Shown: in pieces, positions 1-9,254 of the stretch | Numbering within the stretch: the stretch's first letter is position 1 | Layout: each line of letters opens with the position of its first letter | From: Jimgerdemannia flammicorona | Lineage: Eukaryota > Mucoromycota > Endogonomycetes > Endogonales > Endogonaceae | NCBI GenBank assembly: GCA_003990745.1 | Contig: RBNI01001559.1 | Location: 1 to 21,903, forward strand | Length of the DNA: 21,903 bases | Direction: 5' to 3' | The notes under the pieces: generated by a model | Database searches by the model: none | What the model saw: only the letters and a program-made list of their open reading frames with translations | Told to the model about the DNA's origin: nothing | Position numbers and translations under genes: made by a program

Positions 1-21
1 AAAAAAAAAAAAAAAAAAAAA
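1..21. repeat. A21 homopolymer at window edge
   Basis: The window opens with 21 A residues. It closes with a T10 run that is absent at the matching place of the other LTR copy. Both may be contig-end artefacts rather than biology. Confidence 0.7.
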
Positions 22-189
22 GGCTGAGAAAAGCAATTCATTGAGGAGACAGAGTAAGCAATTACCAATATATATTAGAAAAACTACACACCTCTACTAG
101 GCTCAGACTATAGTTTGGACAACTATACTAATAATTCTCTTATATAGTATCTTTATAATAGAAAAAGAAAAAGAGAATCTTCAATAAAT

Positions 190-514
190 GAGCTTATAAT
201 ATATCTATCTATTAATCAGATAGTTTTATTAGAGGACACTGATATATTAGATTAGTGGAAAGTAAGAATTTCTATAATTATCTCTACTAAATATCATTGA
301 ATCTTTTCAAGTTTTCATTTCTAAAATCCTCTATATTTTAAATTTACAAGTATACTAGATAGACTTCTCTAATTTGAGTAATATGGTTTAAGATTATTTA
401 GCTGTTCCTGCAACAAGTATATTAGTTGAAAGAGTATTTTCTAATAGTAAAGAGCTTGTTACACTAAGGAGATATTCTCTCAAAGCTGAGACTATTCAGT
501 ATCTGAAATCTTAG
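190..514 (+). pseudogene. Decayed hAT transposase, C-terminal region
   Basis: The plus frame ending at the TAG at 512 reads AVPATSILVERVFSNSKELV followed by TLRRYSLKAETIQYLKS. This resembles the C-terminal dimerisation region of hAT-superfamily transposases (PATS-x3-ERVFS, then LRR-x-SL and L-x-S). About 150 bases upstream, in another frame, EDTDILD-stop-WK matches the usual hAT 'ED-x-D-x-LxWWK' segment, with one Trp codon read as TAG. At least one frameshift and several stops separate the two blocks, and nothing convincing of the catalytic core survives upstream. In the living family this region mediates transposase multimerisation. The copy is a fossil. It may belong to the family that mobilised the MITE at 6458, but that link is inference. 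Confidence 0.75.
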
Positions 515-1257
515 TGGAGCTCAGTATCTTGATTTTAGCTTATTATTGCTATATAATATCCAGTAGAGGATCATTTGAAGAAGTTGATAAGTTAGTGCTG
601 AAATAAATATATCTTGAGCTTGGTTTACTGAGAAGATCAGAGAATTTGTCAGCCACTATGATCATTTTTTCTTGGTAGTGTAGGAGTATGGAATAATAAT
701 GATATATTAAAGAAAAACTTTGAAATTCAGCAAGAAAATGAAGAATAGAGTTTGCAATTTTGTAGTAATTAGAAAAGACTTAAATTGACAGCTCAAATAA
801 TTTAGAATTATCAGAAAGGAGAATAGCTGAGATTGGTATAGATCATGTAATATCTGTAATGAGATAGATATGGTGATAATGGTAATAGTGACAATATTTC
901 TAAATTCTGCTTAGTTAGAATAATCCAGTATCACCTGAGCTATCCCACAGAATACAGCTTGCAAAACTAGTCTTGGCATTTGCTATATCTCTATCCTAAG
1001 GTTTGGTGAAAATATATTTTCAATTATATATAAAGTTATAAGTATCTGGTAGAGTTTAGAGCAATATTGATATAAAAGAGCTGAATTCAATAGCCTTTAT
1101 AGATAGTTAAGCAGTAATTCAAATAAGAAGTTTTGCTAGAGAATTAATAGGAAATAAATGATTATTTTTACATAACTAGTTAAAAGTCTCAGATTTCTAC
1201 TATAGTCTAGTGGTAATTATAATAGTAATTGTAAGGGTACACCTACCTGCTGGGTAA
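515..1257. other. AT-rich stretch without recognisable gene
   Basis: About 740 bases of AT-rich sequence with stops in every frame. TA steps are very common, as expected for repeat DNA heavily hit by C->T change. It could be the rest of the hAT element, but I recognise no motif, terminal repeat or RNA gene. Confidence 0.5.
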
Positions 1258-1271
1258 TTGTGGAGGCACAT

Positions 1272-1353
1272 ATCCAGCAATCTTAATCTATCTAGCAATC
1301 TTGACCTATCTAGTAATCTTGACCTATCTAGTAATCTTGACCTATCTAGTAAT
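1272..1353. repeat. 18-bp tandem repeat (CTATCTAGTAATCTTGAC type)
   Basis: Four to five near-perfect 18-bp units, each containing TCTAGYAATCTTRA. The period is a multiple of three, so plus-strand frames stay open through it. I treat those frames as repeat by-products, not genes. Confidence 0.85.
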
Positions 1354-1416
1354 CATACATCTAGCCTAGCTATTGCAGTGCAGTATTGCTTTTTTTTCCC
1401 AATACTTCCTCTCTGT

Positions 1417-1720
1417 TTGTGCTCTCTTATTTATGCTCTTTTGTTCATGTCTCCTTATTCATATCTTCTTATTCATACTCTCTTATTTACACTCTCTTAT
1501 TTATACTTCTTTGTTCACACTCTCTTATTTATACTTTCTTATTTATGCTCTCTTATTCATACTCTCTTGTTTACACTCTCTCATTCATGCTCTCTTATTT
1601 GTACTCTCTTATTCATACTCTCTTGTTCATGCTCTCTCATTCACACTCTCTCATTCACACTTTCTTATTCACACTTTCTCATTTATGTTCCCTCATTTGT
1701 GCTCTCTCTCTCACTCATAC
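1417..1720. repeat. 14-bp pyrimidine-rich minisatellite
   Basis: About 20 imperfect units of the form CTCTCTTATTCATA follow each other with a constant 14-base period. One strand is almost free of G, so all three plus frames remain open for 100-170 codons. The predicted peptides are low-complexity Leu/Ser/Tyr/His runs caused by the repeat. Confidence 0.9.
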
Positions 1721-1851
1721 CCACCCATCCTTACTCCTATAAAATCTTGTCAGGTACTTAAAGGAATCTTTTCTAGGTAGCTCATCTCATTTTTTACCAC
1801 TTGAAAAAAGGATTCAACAAATCTGCTATCTGTTTCTCCCTGCTGGAAGTA

Positions 1852-1945
1852 GCTCAAAAAAGCTCTAAATCTCACAGCTCAAAAAAAGCTTCAAATCTCA
1901 TAGTATAAAAAAAGCTTCAAATCTCACAGCTTGAAAAAAACTCTG
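1852..1945. repeat. ~27-bp tandem repeat with A-runs
   Basis: Three to four units of about 26-27 bp, each with AATCTCAYAG followed by an A6-A7 run and GCTT or CTCT. It lies between the 14-bp and 18-bp arrays. Confidence 0.75.
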
Positions 1946-2094
1946 AATCTTGTTCAGATACCTCAGGTTGGTTTAGATTAGTTTATGTTAGTTCACATTA
2001 GCCAGTTTATACCAGTTTGTAGTATAGATACTCATCTTTTTTGAGGCTCATTTTTGTTATACCTTGCTCTGCCTCATTTTCCTTACTCTACCTT

Positions 2095-2335
2095 ATTTCC
2101 TTTACTCTGTCTTGTTCTCTCACTCTATCTCATCTCCTCACTCTACCTCATTCTCTCACTCTACCTCATCTTCTCACTCTGCCTCACTCTGTCTCATCAC
2201 TCTACCTCACTCTACCTCACTATTTATTCTGGTATTCTGGCTCACTGTCTCACTAATCTGTCTTATCACTCCATTCTTACTACTTCATTCTTGTCACTCT
2301 ATTCTTACTACTCCATTCTTGTCACTAATTACATC
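2095..2335. repeat. 18-bp CTCACTCTACCTCATTCT array followed by two 28-bp units
   Basis: Imperfect 18-bp pyrimidine-rich units occupy about 2100-2220. Two copies of a 28-bp unit (ATTCTTACTACTYCATTCTT then GTCACT) follow at about 2275-2330. The plus-strand open frames across this block are low-complexity consequences of the repeat. Confidence 0.85.
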
Positions 2336-2535
2336 TTGTCATCTACATCAGTATGCTATCTGAATATACTGTCTTACTATTCTTTTCTCTATTCCCAGGT
2401 GTACCTCAATGCCTATTCCAGGTGTATTGTATTTATTCTGTATTATATACTTGCTTTCTACTATGGTAGTGGCTTGACTGCAATAGTGGCTCACCTACAG
2501 AGGCAGGGTAACTTAAAGGCTAGTCATGGGAGTAT

Positions 2536-2842
2536 CTTATGATCTGTACTAGTGATGTACTCTCTCACTTGAGAAGGACCTCTCATGGCCAGTCTTCAGT
2601 ATTTTGTCCTGGATAGTATTAGCTTTAGTGGAGACTGATCAAGAGGGTGTCACCTGATCTGTACTGATAAAGTACTCTCTCTTAAGGAGGACCTCTTATA
2701 GCTAGTTTCTATCATCCTATCCCAGATAGCATTAGCTTCAGAAGGGACCAGTTGGGGGGGTATCCTCTGATCTATGCTGATGAAGTACTCTCTCTCCTAA
2801 GAAGGATCTCTTATGACTGATCTCTGGTATTCTATTTCAGAT

Positions 2843-2844
<2 letters not shown>
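2536..2844. repeat. Three tandem ~110-bp units
   Basis: Units start near 2536, 2655 and 2768. Each has GATCTRTRCTRRTRAWGTACTC near its start, then an AAGGAC/GATCTCTYATG block and a CAGATAG-like block. The third is cut short by the T run at 2845. The units differ mainly by transitions. No coding potential is evident. Confidence 0.8.

Positions 2845-2918
<74 letters not shown>
2845..2918. repeat. T74 homopolymer run
   Basis: A pure run of 74 T residues. It could be the poly(A) end of a minus-strand retroposon whose body would lie at higher coordinates, an expanded microsatellite, or an assembly artefact. I see no flanking duplication to decide. Confidence 0.9.
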
Positions 2919-2942
2919 CATAATTGACTATGCTCTTATCTT

Positions 2943-3122
2943 ACTAGTTTCTTGCCTACCAGTTTCTCATCTACCAGTTTCTTATCTGTCAGTTTCTTGT
3001 CTGCTAGTTTCTTGTCTACTGGTTTCTCACCTATTGGTTTCTCACTTACTAGTTTCTCATCTACTAGTTTCTTGCCTACCAGTTTCTTATCTATCAGTTT
3101 CTCATCTACCAGTTTCCCAGAA
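2943..3122. repeat. 15-bp minisatellite (ACCAGTTTCTCATCT)
   Basis: Twelve consecutive units of 15 bp, all containing GTTTCT or GTTTCC, varying mainly by transitions. It starts 24 bases after the T74 run. Confidence 0.9.
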
Positions 3123-4318
3123 TAGAAGATAATTTTGTCCCCATTAACTTTGACCTAAGTGAATTTCTGACTACTTTAAGACTGGAGTTGGAGGCTATCT
3201 TATCAACACTCACTACTCTTTTATCTAGCAGGACTACTCCTAGGCTAGATTTTGGAAAACCACTAGAACATAATATCTTGAAAATATTTTTAAGCTCTTT
3301 AACTTACATTGTTGATATGAAGTATGGGATCAATGTGCTTCAGAAGATATTCTGAGCTCTTATTATAAAGGGTTATCTAAGATGTATTATTTCCACTTTC
3401 CTGAGAGCTCTCTCTTAATAGGTTAGAAGATATATAACTGAATTTTTCAGTATCTTCCAACTGTCAAGGTGAGATTGGATAATTCCTGGGCATGACTTCA
3501 GAGAGAGCCAGGTATGTCCATTAATTACAGATTATTAATGAGATTATTTTATTTTTATTTAATTTTTCAGAAAGCTAAAAAGAACTGATATAAAGTATAA
3601 TTAGTGGATTTTTTGAATCAACAGTAGTAATACTAGCAAAATCAACAGGATCTTAAAGCTAAATTTATTCAAACCTAGTTCTGGATTCTAAGTTTAACAG
3701 ATTTTGAAATATTGAGAATTCTAAGATTTGATCTTACAGTAGGACAAACTACTACACTCTATATATAGAATTCTGAGAAAGTTGAGCATCAATATCCCAT
3801 CAGGTCTTCAGAAAAAGGATATCAAAATTGATTTTGAAATATGATATTTTTGAAGTCCTCTAATTTGCCAGCTGGTATTCTAGATTCAAATTACAATTAT
3901 ATTATTCTAGATACTGATATTGAGAAAGTTGTTTTGGTAGTTTAGAGAGAGATATTAGGAGATCAGGTAAGTTAGATCTTGATAGATATTTGTGAAAAGA
4001 TATTCAAAGTTTGATAAACTGAATTACACAATAAGGCTTAAGCTGGAACTGGGTCTTATATATCAACTGGCTATATATTGACTTATGCTAATAGAATATA
4101 TTGCTGTATTATATCTCTCAATAATTTCAAATCAAAAATTGGACAAGATAAATAAGAGGAATACAAAATAGTAGTTATAGAGCTTACTTTACTTCTCTAC
4201 TATCTTCTGTCAAATGTGACATTAAATTTCTCTACTTTATATAATTTTTAATCAATTCAATACCCCTTACTATCTATCTCTAGATACTATTTCTGAGAGC
4301 ATCATAACATTCTCATTC
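3123..4318. other. AT-rich decayed stretch, unidentified
   Basis: About 1.2 kb with stops in all frames. Short plus-strand stretches look residually coding; near 3135-3350 a frame reads with few stops (for example LTTLRLELEAILSTLTTLLS). I cannot assign a family. It may be the body of a heavily mutated element continuing into the reading frame at 4319-5045. Confidence 0.4.
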
Positions 4319-4492
4319 TTGACTTTGACATCCTTGACTTTGGTATCCTTGACTTTGGTGTCCTCAACTTTGGCATCCTCAACTTTAGCATCCTTGACTT
4401 TAGTATCCTTAGCCTTGGCATCCTTGACCTCAGTATTCTCTACTAATATAATATTCTCTGTCAATGTAATATTCTCTACTAATGTGATATCT
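4319..4492. repeat. 15-bp repeat (x8) followed by 18-bp repeat (x3)
   Basis: Eight 15-bp units (TTGACTTTGGTATCC type) run from 4319 to about 4438. Three 18-bp units (TCTACTAATGTAATATTC type) follow to about 4492. Read on the plus strand they give Ser/Thr/Leu/Val repeats. Read on the minus strand they give a charged K-V-K/E-D-A/T pentapeptide repeat. Both periods are multiples of three, which fits a repeat inside a former coding sequence, but the coding strand is uncertain. Confidence 0.8.
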
Positions 4493-5045
4493 CTAGCTAA
4501 TACTCTGGAATTGTCTGAAATAGATAGAGACCAAATAAATCAAGATCAATCTAGGGTGTATTTTTAACTTAGGAGATTCCAGTTTGAGCAAAACATAGCA
4601 AAAGTTAGTAATATATTCTTTAGATAGTATACTAGTTCTCCTACCCATACTGATCAAGATATGATATCTATTTTACTTTATATAACCAAGTATAAGAGAC
4701 TATATACTTTAAAATCTGGGAGTTTATTTTATAATTTAGCTTATAGTATTAGAGTTCCTCTGGAGTCCAATATGATGATGATATTTCATTTAGATCAACT
4801 ACATGATTCTACAGTTATAAGAGATTAGGAAGTTTTAAATGGTCTATTATTAAGTATTTATTATAGAACTTTGGAGGCTATATATTATTATAATAAATTT
4901 TTTAGAAACTTGAAGGAGAAGTGGAAAAATTCATAGATATTTTATATATCTGGTATAGTAGCAGCTTTTTGTATCTTTGGGGGAGTTTTTATATTCTCTA
5001 GTAGTTTTACATATTACTGTCTAAGGAGACAGGGGGATTTTTTTT
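4319..5045 (+). pseudogene. Decayed plus-strand reading frame of unknown function
   Basis: One plus frame runs from the 15-bp repeat at 4319 through about 240 codons with only four stops (TAA near 4565, then TAG codons near 4628, 4828 and 4936). AT-rich DNA of this composition should give many more. After the repetitive N-terminal part come segments such as HTDQDMISILLYITKYKRLY, SIRVPLESNMMMIFHLDQLH and RTLEAIYYYNKFFRNLKEKW. They look like normal protein, with a hydrophobic stretch near the end (IVAAFCIFGGVFIF) that could be a membrane segment. I do not recognise the family. It may be a decayed host gene or an unknown element protein, or a chance open stretch. Confidence 0.35.
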
Positions 5046-5619
5046 TATTAAAAAATTAGAAAATTCTAGCCAATTTATACTAGCTGATTCAGGCCACTCT
5101 TCAATCTAGGAGGATTAAGTTTAACTCAATTTATTGTTTATATTAATTTTGATAACTGGCAGTTCTACTTAAGCTGATATAAACTAATATTAGGCTGATT
5201 ATAATAACTCTCACTTCTACCTCTCTCTTATCCTTTGGATAATTAGAGAAGTAAGACTATTACTTAGAGACTCAGTATATAATATATACCAAGAAGCCTT
5301 TAGTTTGAGGAAGTACTCACTTAAAAGTAATTATAGTAGCAGTACCTTATCTTTTAAAGGTCTTTCTCTATTGTCCTATCTTTTAAGAGTCTTGTTCTTT
5401 GCTGTGTACAGACTGAATTCACCTTGGAATTCAGGTTCAATGGGTTTACTTAAATCTTTGGAGATTTATATACCAGTCTCAGTTCTGGTAGAAGTTAGCT
5501 AGACTTCTAGAGTTTAGTCAGAAATACTAGAGTTACTTAGGTATCATTACTAAGACTCAGAGGAATGTGTGTGTATAGAAGAGACTTGATTCTTGTATTA
5601 AGGACTGAACTAAAACTGC

Positions 5620-5652
5620 TTTATTTTGGATGGAAACTGGGAGATATTTATA
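5620..5652 (-). promoter_or_regulatory. LTR-C TATA box (TATAAATA) and AATAAA
   Basis: On the minus strand TATAAATA (5645-5652) is followed about 20 bases later by AATAAA (5620-5625). Element B has the same pair at the same place, supporting a genomic RNA start and poly(A) signal at the U3/R border. Confidence 0.6.
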
Positions 5653-5979
5653 CAAGTTGATTCATAATTTCTGACTAAGTATGAGGTGACTAATTTGGTA
5701 ACTATGGTGAGGTTTGTAATTGTGATATTTATCAGGTGGTTTTTGACAAAAACAACTTTGTAATCAGGACCTCAATTACTAGATAATAATTAGCTACTAT
5801 GGCAATAGTTGCTGCAGCACCAATTGTCAGAGATAAACTGGATATCATTTTTTGCATCATTTTCTGCATCATTTGTTCATTCATAATATCATATGTCATG
5901 CTCAATCATATGATGATGTCATTGCTTACCAGGTCACATGATCACTCATTGCACCTCATTCTATTACATCCTTCTCTCC

Positions 5980-7124
5980 TTAGAAATCAATGTCCTCATT
6001 GATTTGGAAATTGAGAATCAGGAGAGAGAAAGGTAGAGAATCTTCTTCAGTATTATTGCCTTCTTTTTTAGTAGCAGGGGGGGTAGATGCTAATGGCTTA
6101 CTGTTCAGGATAAAGAAGTCAATAAGGTCTGCAAATAGTTCTTACATTGGTATAGGTACTAGTATAGGGGTTCTCCACCTGATATAGTTGGGACCATCTA
6201 AGTAGGGTTCTTGATCCTTATGTCTAAGGATATCCATTCAGATAGATAGTCCTTCAAAGAGATCAGAGAGGCCTTAGAGCCATTGGTCTGGGTTGTCATT
6301 TAGAAGGGGGCTCTAGTGGAATTTAATGTCAGTAGACTTGAGAGTAATCCAGAAGTTGGCTTCTTGGACTACCTTGATCTCTAGCATATCAATCTTGGGA
6401 AAAAAGAGATTCTGAAAATCCTTTAGTTGAATATAGTTGAGATTGGGAATTGCAAAGTAGGGATCCCAGATGGCTGGCCATATGGCCAATGGCTGGCCAG
6501 AGTGGCTCGGCCTTAAATTTACAGCCAACTGGCCTTAAATTTAGCCTGGCCAGCTAGCCAATCCATAAATTTAAGGCCGAGCCACCCTGTCTTGGCTTTA
6601 AATTTACAGCCAACTGGTCAAATGGCATTTATTTAATTTGGAAAATTTGGAAATCAAAACAGCCAAATAAGGTCTGACCACTTGGTCAACTAGCCAATCC
6701 ATAAATTTTAAGGCCAAGCCACCCTGGCCAGCCATTGGCCATATGGCCAGCCATCTGGGATCCCTATTGTAAAGAGTACATAGTATATGATTTGATGGAT
6801 CTTCTTAGCAAGTCTTTGCTCATATCTATCCAGGTGGGTCCAGTCTAAGACCTGGTCAGTAGATAGGTCCTTTGCTTATTAGAGGAGCTGATGGCCAATT
6901 TTGTATTCATGTCAGATCTTTAGGCAGCTGGTAGCAAGATAGGCCCTTTTGATGAGTTCATAGTAATCAAGAATATACTGTCCTAGATCTGGGCTAGAGA
7001 GGTTAAGAGCCTTAGAGTGGTGGTTCCTTCCTTGGATAGCAATCTAGATGTGTTCAAAAAGACAGTCAACTTGGCTTGAGAGGGGCTAGTTATGACAAGT
7101 AGTTTGGCAGTAGGTAGCAGATAT
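5980..7124 (-). pseudogene. LTR-C U3 ORF, broken, homologous to the element B U3 ORF
   Basis: Without the MITE and one target duplication the frame is about 276 codons, close to the 266 of element B. Shared segments in order: CLFEHI near the start (B: MFQDI), NLSSPDLGQYILDYYE (B: NLGIADLYHFILYCHE), ATSCLKI-stop-HEYKIG (B: ATKCLQIW-EYEIG), LAKKIHQI (B: AKKIHQI), IPNLNYIQLKDFQNL (B: IPNLEYVRVSDFRDL), DNPDQWL (B: DNPDQFL) and a LILNF-like C terminus. The probable start is ATA (7122-7124), as in the left LTR of B. There are about eight stops, several at Trp or Gln positions of B. The MITE at 6458-6766 splits the frame between FTI and IPNLN. Function unknown; homology to the B ORF is clear by eye. 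Confidence 0.7.
6458..6766. mobile_element. hAT-type MITE, 309 bp
   Basis: The ends form a long inverted repeat starting TAGGGATCCCAGATGGCTGG and extending about 55-60 bases with few mismatches. It is flanked by an 8-bp duplication, TTGCAAAG (6450-6457) and TTGTAAAG (6767-6774), differing by one C->T in a CpA context. TAGGG termini and an 8-bp duplication are hAT features. There is no coding capacity. The interior also has GGCCTTAAATTTA-type inverted motifs, so the whole could fold as a hairpin. It is clearly more GC-rich than its host LTR. Confidence 0.85.
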
Positions 7125-7188
7125 TCTTGTCTTGTCTTTTCTTTATGAGAAGAGGGGGATAAGAGTTGTAGGGTATTCTGGCCTTGAG

Positions 7189-7196
7189 TATTTATA
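7189..7196 (-). promoter_or_regulatory. TATA box upstream of LTR-C U3 ORF
   Basis: TATAAATA on the minus strand, about 65 bases upstream of the ORF start position. It corresponds to the TATAAAA upstream of the ORF in both LTRs of element B. Confidence 0.5.
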
Positions 7197-7349
7197 CCTA
7201 TTCCTCTGTCTGGTGTAACCTTCTTTTGGTTATGCTTTTCAGCAAAATGTGTGACCTATTGCTATAAGTAGAGCATATACTGATCATATGAGAAAAATCC
7301 TAATTTTAAAGATATTATCACTTACAGTTGTAGTTATACAGGGTTAACA

Positions 7350-7793
7350 GATCTTGGTCTTCTTTTTTTTTATCTGATTGGTATATTTACAAGAACTAGC
7401 CATTATTGTCTAGGGTGGGAGCTCTCATTGTTGTAGCTGAGAGTTCAAACCTCTTGGAAATAGTATTTTTTATAATCTGAGGCAATTCCTAGTAATAATA
7501 TCTATCACATAGATGGGCTTAGATTGGTTTCGATATTGTTAGCTTTCTTAAGTTCTATATGAAGTGTCTATCATCATCCAGCAGAGATAATATAGATAGT
7601 GTGAAAGAGAGTTGTTCATATGCATTTTGCTATACTATGCTAGATTATTCTTTATCTGAGTGTCTTCTTGTTGATTAACTATGATGTTCCTTTTTTTCTG
7701 CAATATTCAGTATTATATGTTTCAGATAAGAATATGTAGTATCCTCCTATTTGCTATGTGCTCTAATTTTTAGAGCTATAGTTTCTTCCTTTA
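7350..7793. other. Stretch between chromodomain and LTR-C
   Basis: About 440 bases without a gene. If LTR-C belongs to element A this is its 3' untranslated region. If not, the LTR of A may lie here, but I could not find convincing TG...CA ends. An A-rich purine stretch on the minus strand (about 7352-7371) could be a degraded polypurine tract. Confidence 0.35.
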
Positions 7794-8779
7794 CTAGGGG
7801 ATGAGTGTTTCCATATAGTGCTGGAAGGCTTTGCATATATTCTCTAGAGCTTCTTTTTTTTCCCAGATAGCATTATGGGTGGGGTAACCCTTCCACTTGA
7901 TGAGGAAAACCTGCTTAACTGTTTTGGGGTATTTATGGACCTTATGGTTAAGTACTTCCTCAATTTTGAATTCCTCATAATTATTGATCCTAATTGGAGA
8001 TGGAGGTGGAACTATATGCTCAGGAAACAGGTTCTCATAGTAGTCCACTAATTGGCTGATATGGAATACTGAGTGTACTCAGATATTGTGGGGAAGTTGC
8101 AACTTATAGTTGACTTCACTGACTTTTTTCACAATCTTATATAGTCCAATTCTTCTAGCATAGAGTTTCTTGGCTAGTTGTTATACCAGGGTATCTGGGT
8201 GGAGGTAGTCTGTTCTAAGCATGACCATGTCACCAATATTGTAGGAGACTTCTCTTTGCTTTAAGTTTGCATACTTGGTCTAGTAGTCCTGTACTTCTAT
8301 GAGAGCATCTCTTATCATTTGGGTAAGATCAGAAATAGTCTCAGCCAGATATTGGGCTGCTGGGACTACTGATTTCACAGTAGTACTTGGGGTCCTTGGG
8401 TGTTGACCATGGTTCAGAAAGAATGGAGTCTTCTTCATAGAGATTTGCTGGCTATTATTGTAGGCAAACTTGGCATGGGCTAGGTACTTGTCCCAATTAT
8501 TCTGCTTATAATAGTAGAAGATGCTAAGTATCTGCTTGAGGGTCCTATTGGTTCACTTAGTTTGACCATCAGTCTGAGAGTAGTAGATAGTAGAGAACTT
8601 CAGCTTGATTCCATAGAGAGAGAAAAATGCCTTCTAGAAGTTACTTGTAAACTTGGCATCTTGGTCAGATATAATAGTGCTAGGTATACCATATAGCCTG
8701 AATACTTAGTTGAGGAAAATCTCAGTAATCTTTGGTACTGTAGCAGTGGTCTTAGTGGGTGCAAAATGGGCTTGTTTAC
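7794..8779 (-). pseudogene. Element A: chromovirus integrase C-terminal half with chromodomain
   Basis: Ty3/gypsy pol fragment. In order on the minus strand: the second catalytic Asp region (SDQDAKF, about 8660-8680), TDGQTK-stop-TNRTLK (about 8535-8570), LAHAKFAYNNS, a GDMVML block, an IGLYKIVKKVSEVNYKLQLP block (GPY/F-like), VHSVFHISQLVDYYEN, then a chromodomain ending at 7794 (FKIEEVLNHK, FLIKWKGYPTHNAIWE). The catalytic Glu of the usual DGQTE motif is Lys here (codon 8556-8558), and the next codon is TGA (8553-8555). The frame is otherwise mostly continuous. The fragment stops abruptly at 8779, where the LTR of element B begins; the rest of gag-pol is not to the left. Chromodomains steer integration to modified histones in this clade. 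Confidence 0.9.
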
Positions 8780-8982
8780 TGTCACATAGTGGTCGCTGAG
8801 TCCTTCAAATATACCAGATTCTCTTCAAGGTATATCTTTTAGACTAACTCAAGTTTGTTATAAGCAAGTTCTTATTAGAGTGCCTTTCCAAGGTCTTATA
8901 GTCCTCAAACTTCTTATCTTTAAACTGTCTTATTATCTCTTAGATTGCTTGTAAGGAAGTGTGTATATTATACTGAACTGAC

Positions 8983-9015
8983 TTTATTTCAGAAGAAATA
9001 AGAGGGGTATTTATA
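8983..9015 (-). promoter_or_regulatory. Genomic-RNA TATA box and poly(A) signal, left LTR of B
   Basis: TATAAATA (9008-9015) is followed by AATAAA (8983-8988) on the minus strand. The spacing suggests a short R region just downstream. It is conserved in the right LTR and in LTR-C. Confidence 0.6.
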
Positions 9016-9129
9016 CAAAATATAATTCAATGGTTGCTAAGATATAAAGCTAAATATAAATTCCAATAACTAAAACTACTAAGTTCCAGGGTCAGCACTG
9101 ATGGTTGTACAGGTTCAGGATGCTGGTAT

Positions 9130-9240
9130 AATTTAGTGTCATATCAGAATACTGGTGCTGGAACAATTTCATGTCACCTCAGAATACCAGTGCTGGCATT
9201 ATCCAGTGTTACATCAAAATACCAGTGCTGGCATTATTCA
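9130..9240. repeat. Short CAGTGCTGG-type repeats in the LTR
   Basis: Four to five spaced copies of AATACYGGTGCTGG / AATACCAGTGCTGG-like motifs at roughly 30-base intervals, between the U3 ORF and the second TATA box. The right LTR has them at about 20820-20940. They could be enhancer-like U3 repeats, but that is inference. Confidence 0.6.
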
Positions 9241-9254
9241 GTGTAACAAAGAAC

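Larger units (their letters stand above)
5405..7349 (-). repeat. LTR-C: diverged LTR with internal ORF
   Basis: This stretch has the same internal order as the LTRs of element B, read on the minus strand: TATA box (7189-7196), ORF (7124 to 5980), second TATA box (5645-5652) and AATAAA (5620-5625). The sequence around the second TATA box and AATAAA is visibly similar to B. The right end is placed at 7349 because the minus strand there starts TGTTAACC after an A-rich purine stretch. The left end near 5405 is only a guess from the length of B. It is either the 3' LTR of element A, whose chromodomain ends at 7794, or an independent solo LTR. A MITE interrupts it at 6458-6766. Confidence 0.6.

Noticed and set aside
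1258..1780. Three overlapping plus-strand ORFs of 118-167 codons
   Set aside because: All three frames are open at once across a 14-bp repeat with almost no G; the peptides are low-complexity and shift with the repeat. They are not genes.
2041..2542. Plus-strand ORFs of 71-162 codons
   Set aside because: They come from 18- and 28-bp pyrimidine-rich repeats and have no protein-like motif.
1272..3122. CRISPR array
   Set aside because: The repeats are contiguous or near-contiguous without unique spacers of constant length, and the window is eukaryotic in character.
4270..4464. Minus-strand Lys/Asp/Val-rich ORF of 64 codons
   Set aside because: It is the reverse reading of the 15-bp repeat. 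The longer weakly interrupted frame is on the plus strand, so I prefer that, with low confidence.
8775..8779. Target-site duplication of element B (TTTAC)
   Set aside because: The outer end of the right LTR is outside the window, so the matching copy cannot be seen; I report only the left flank.
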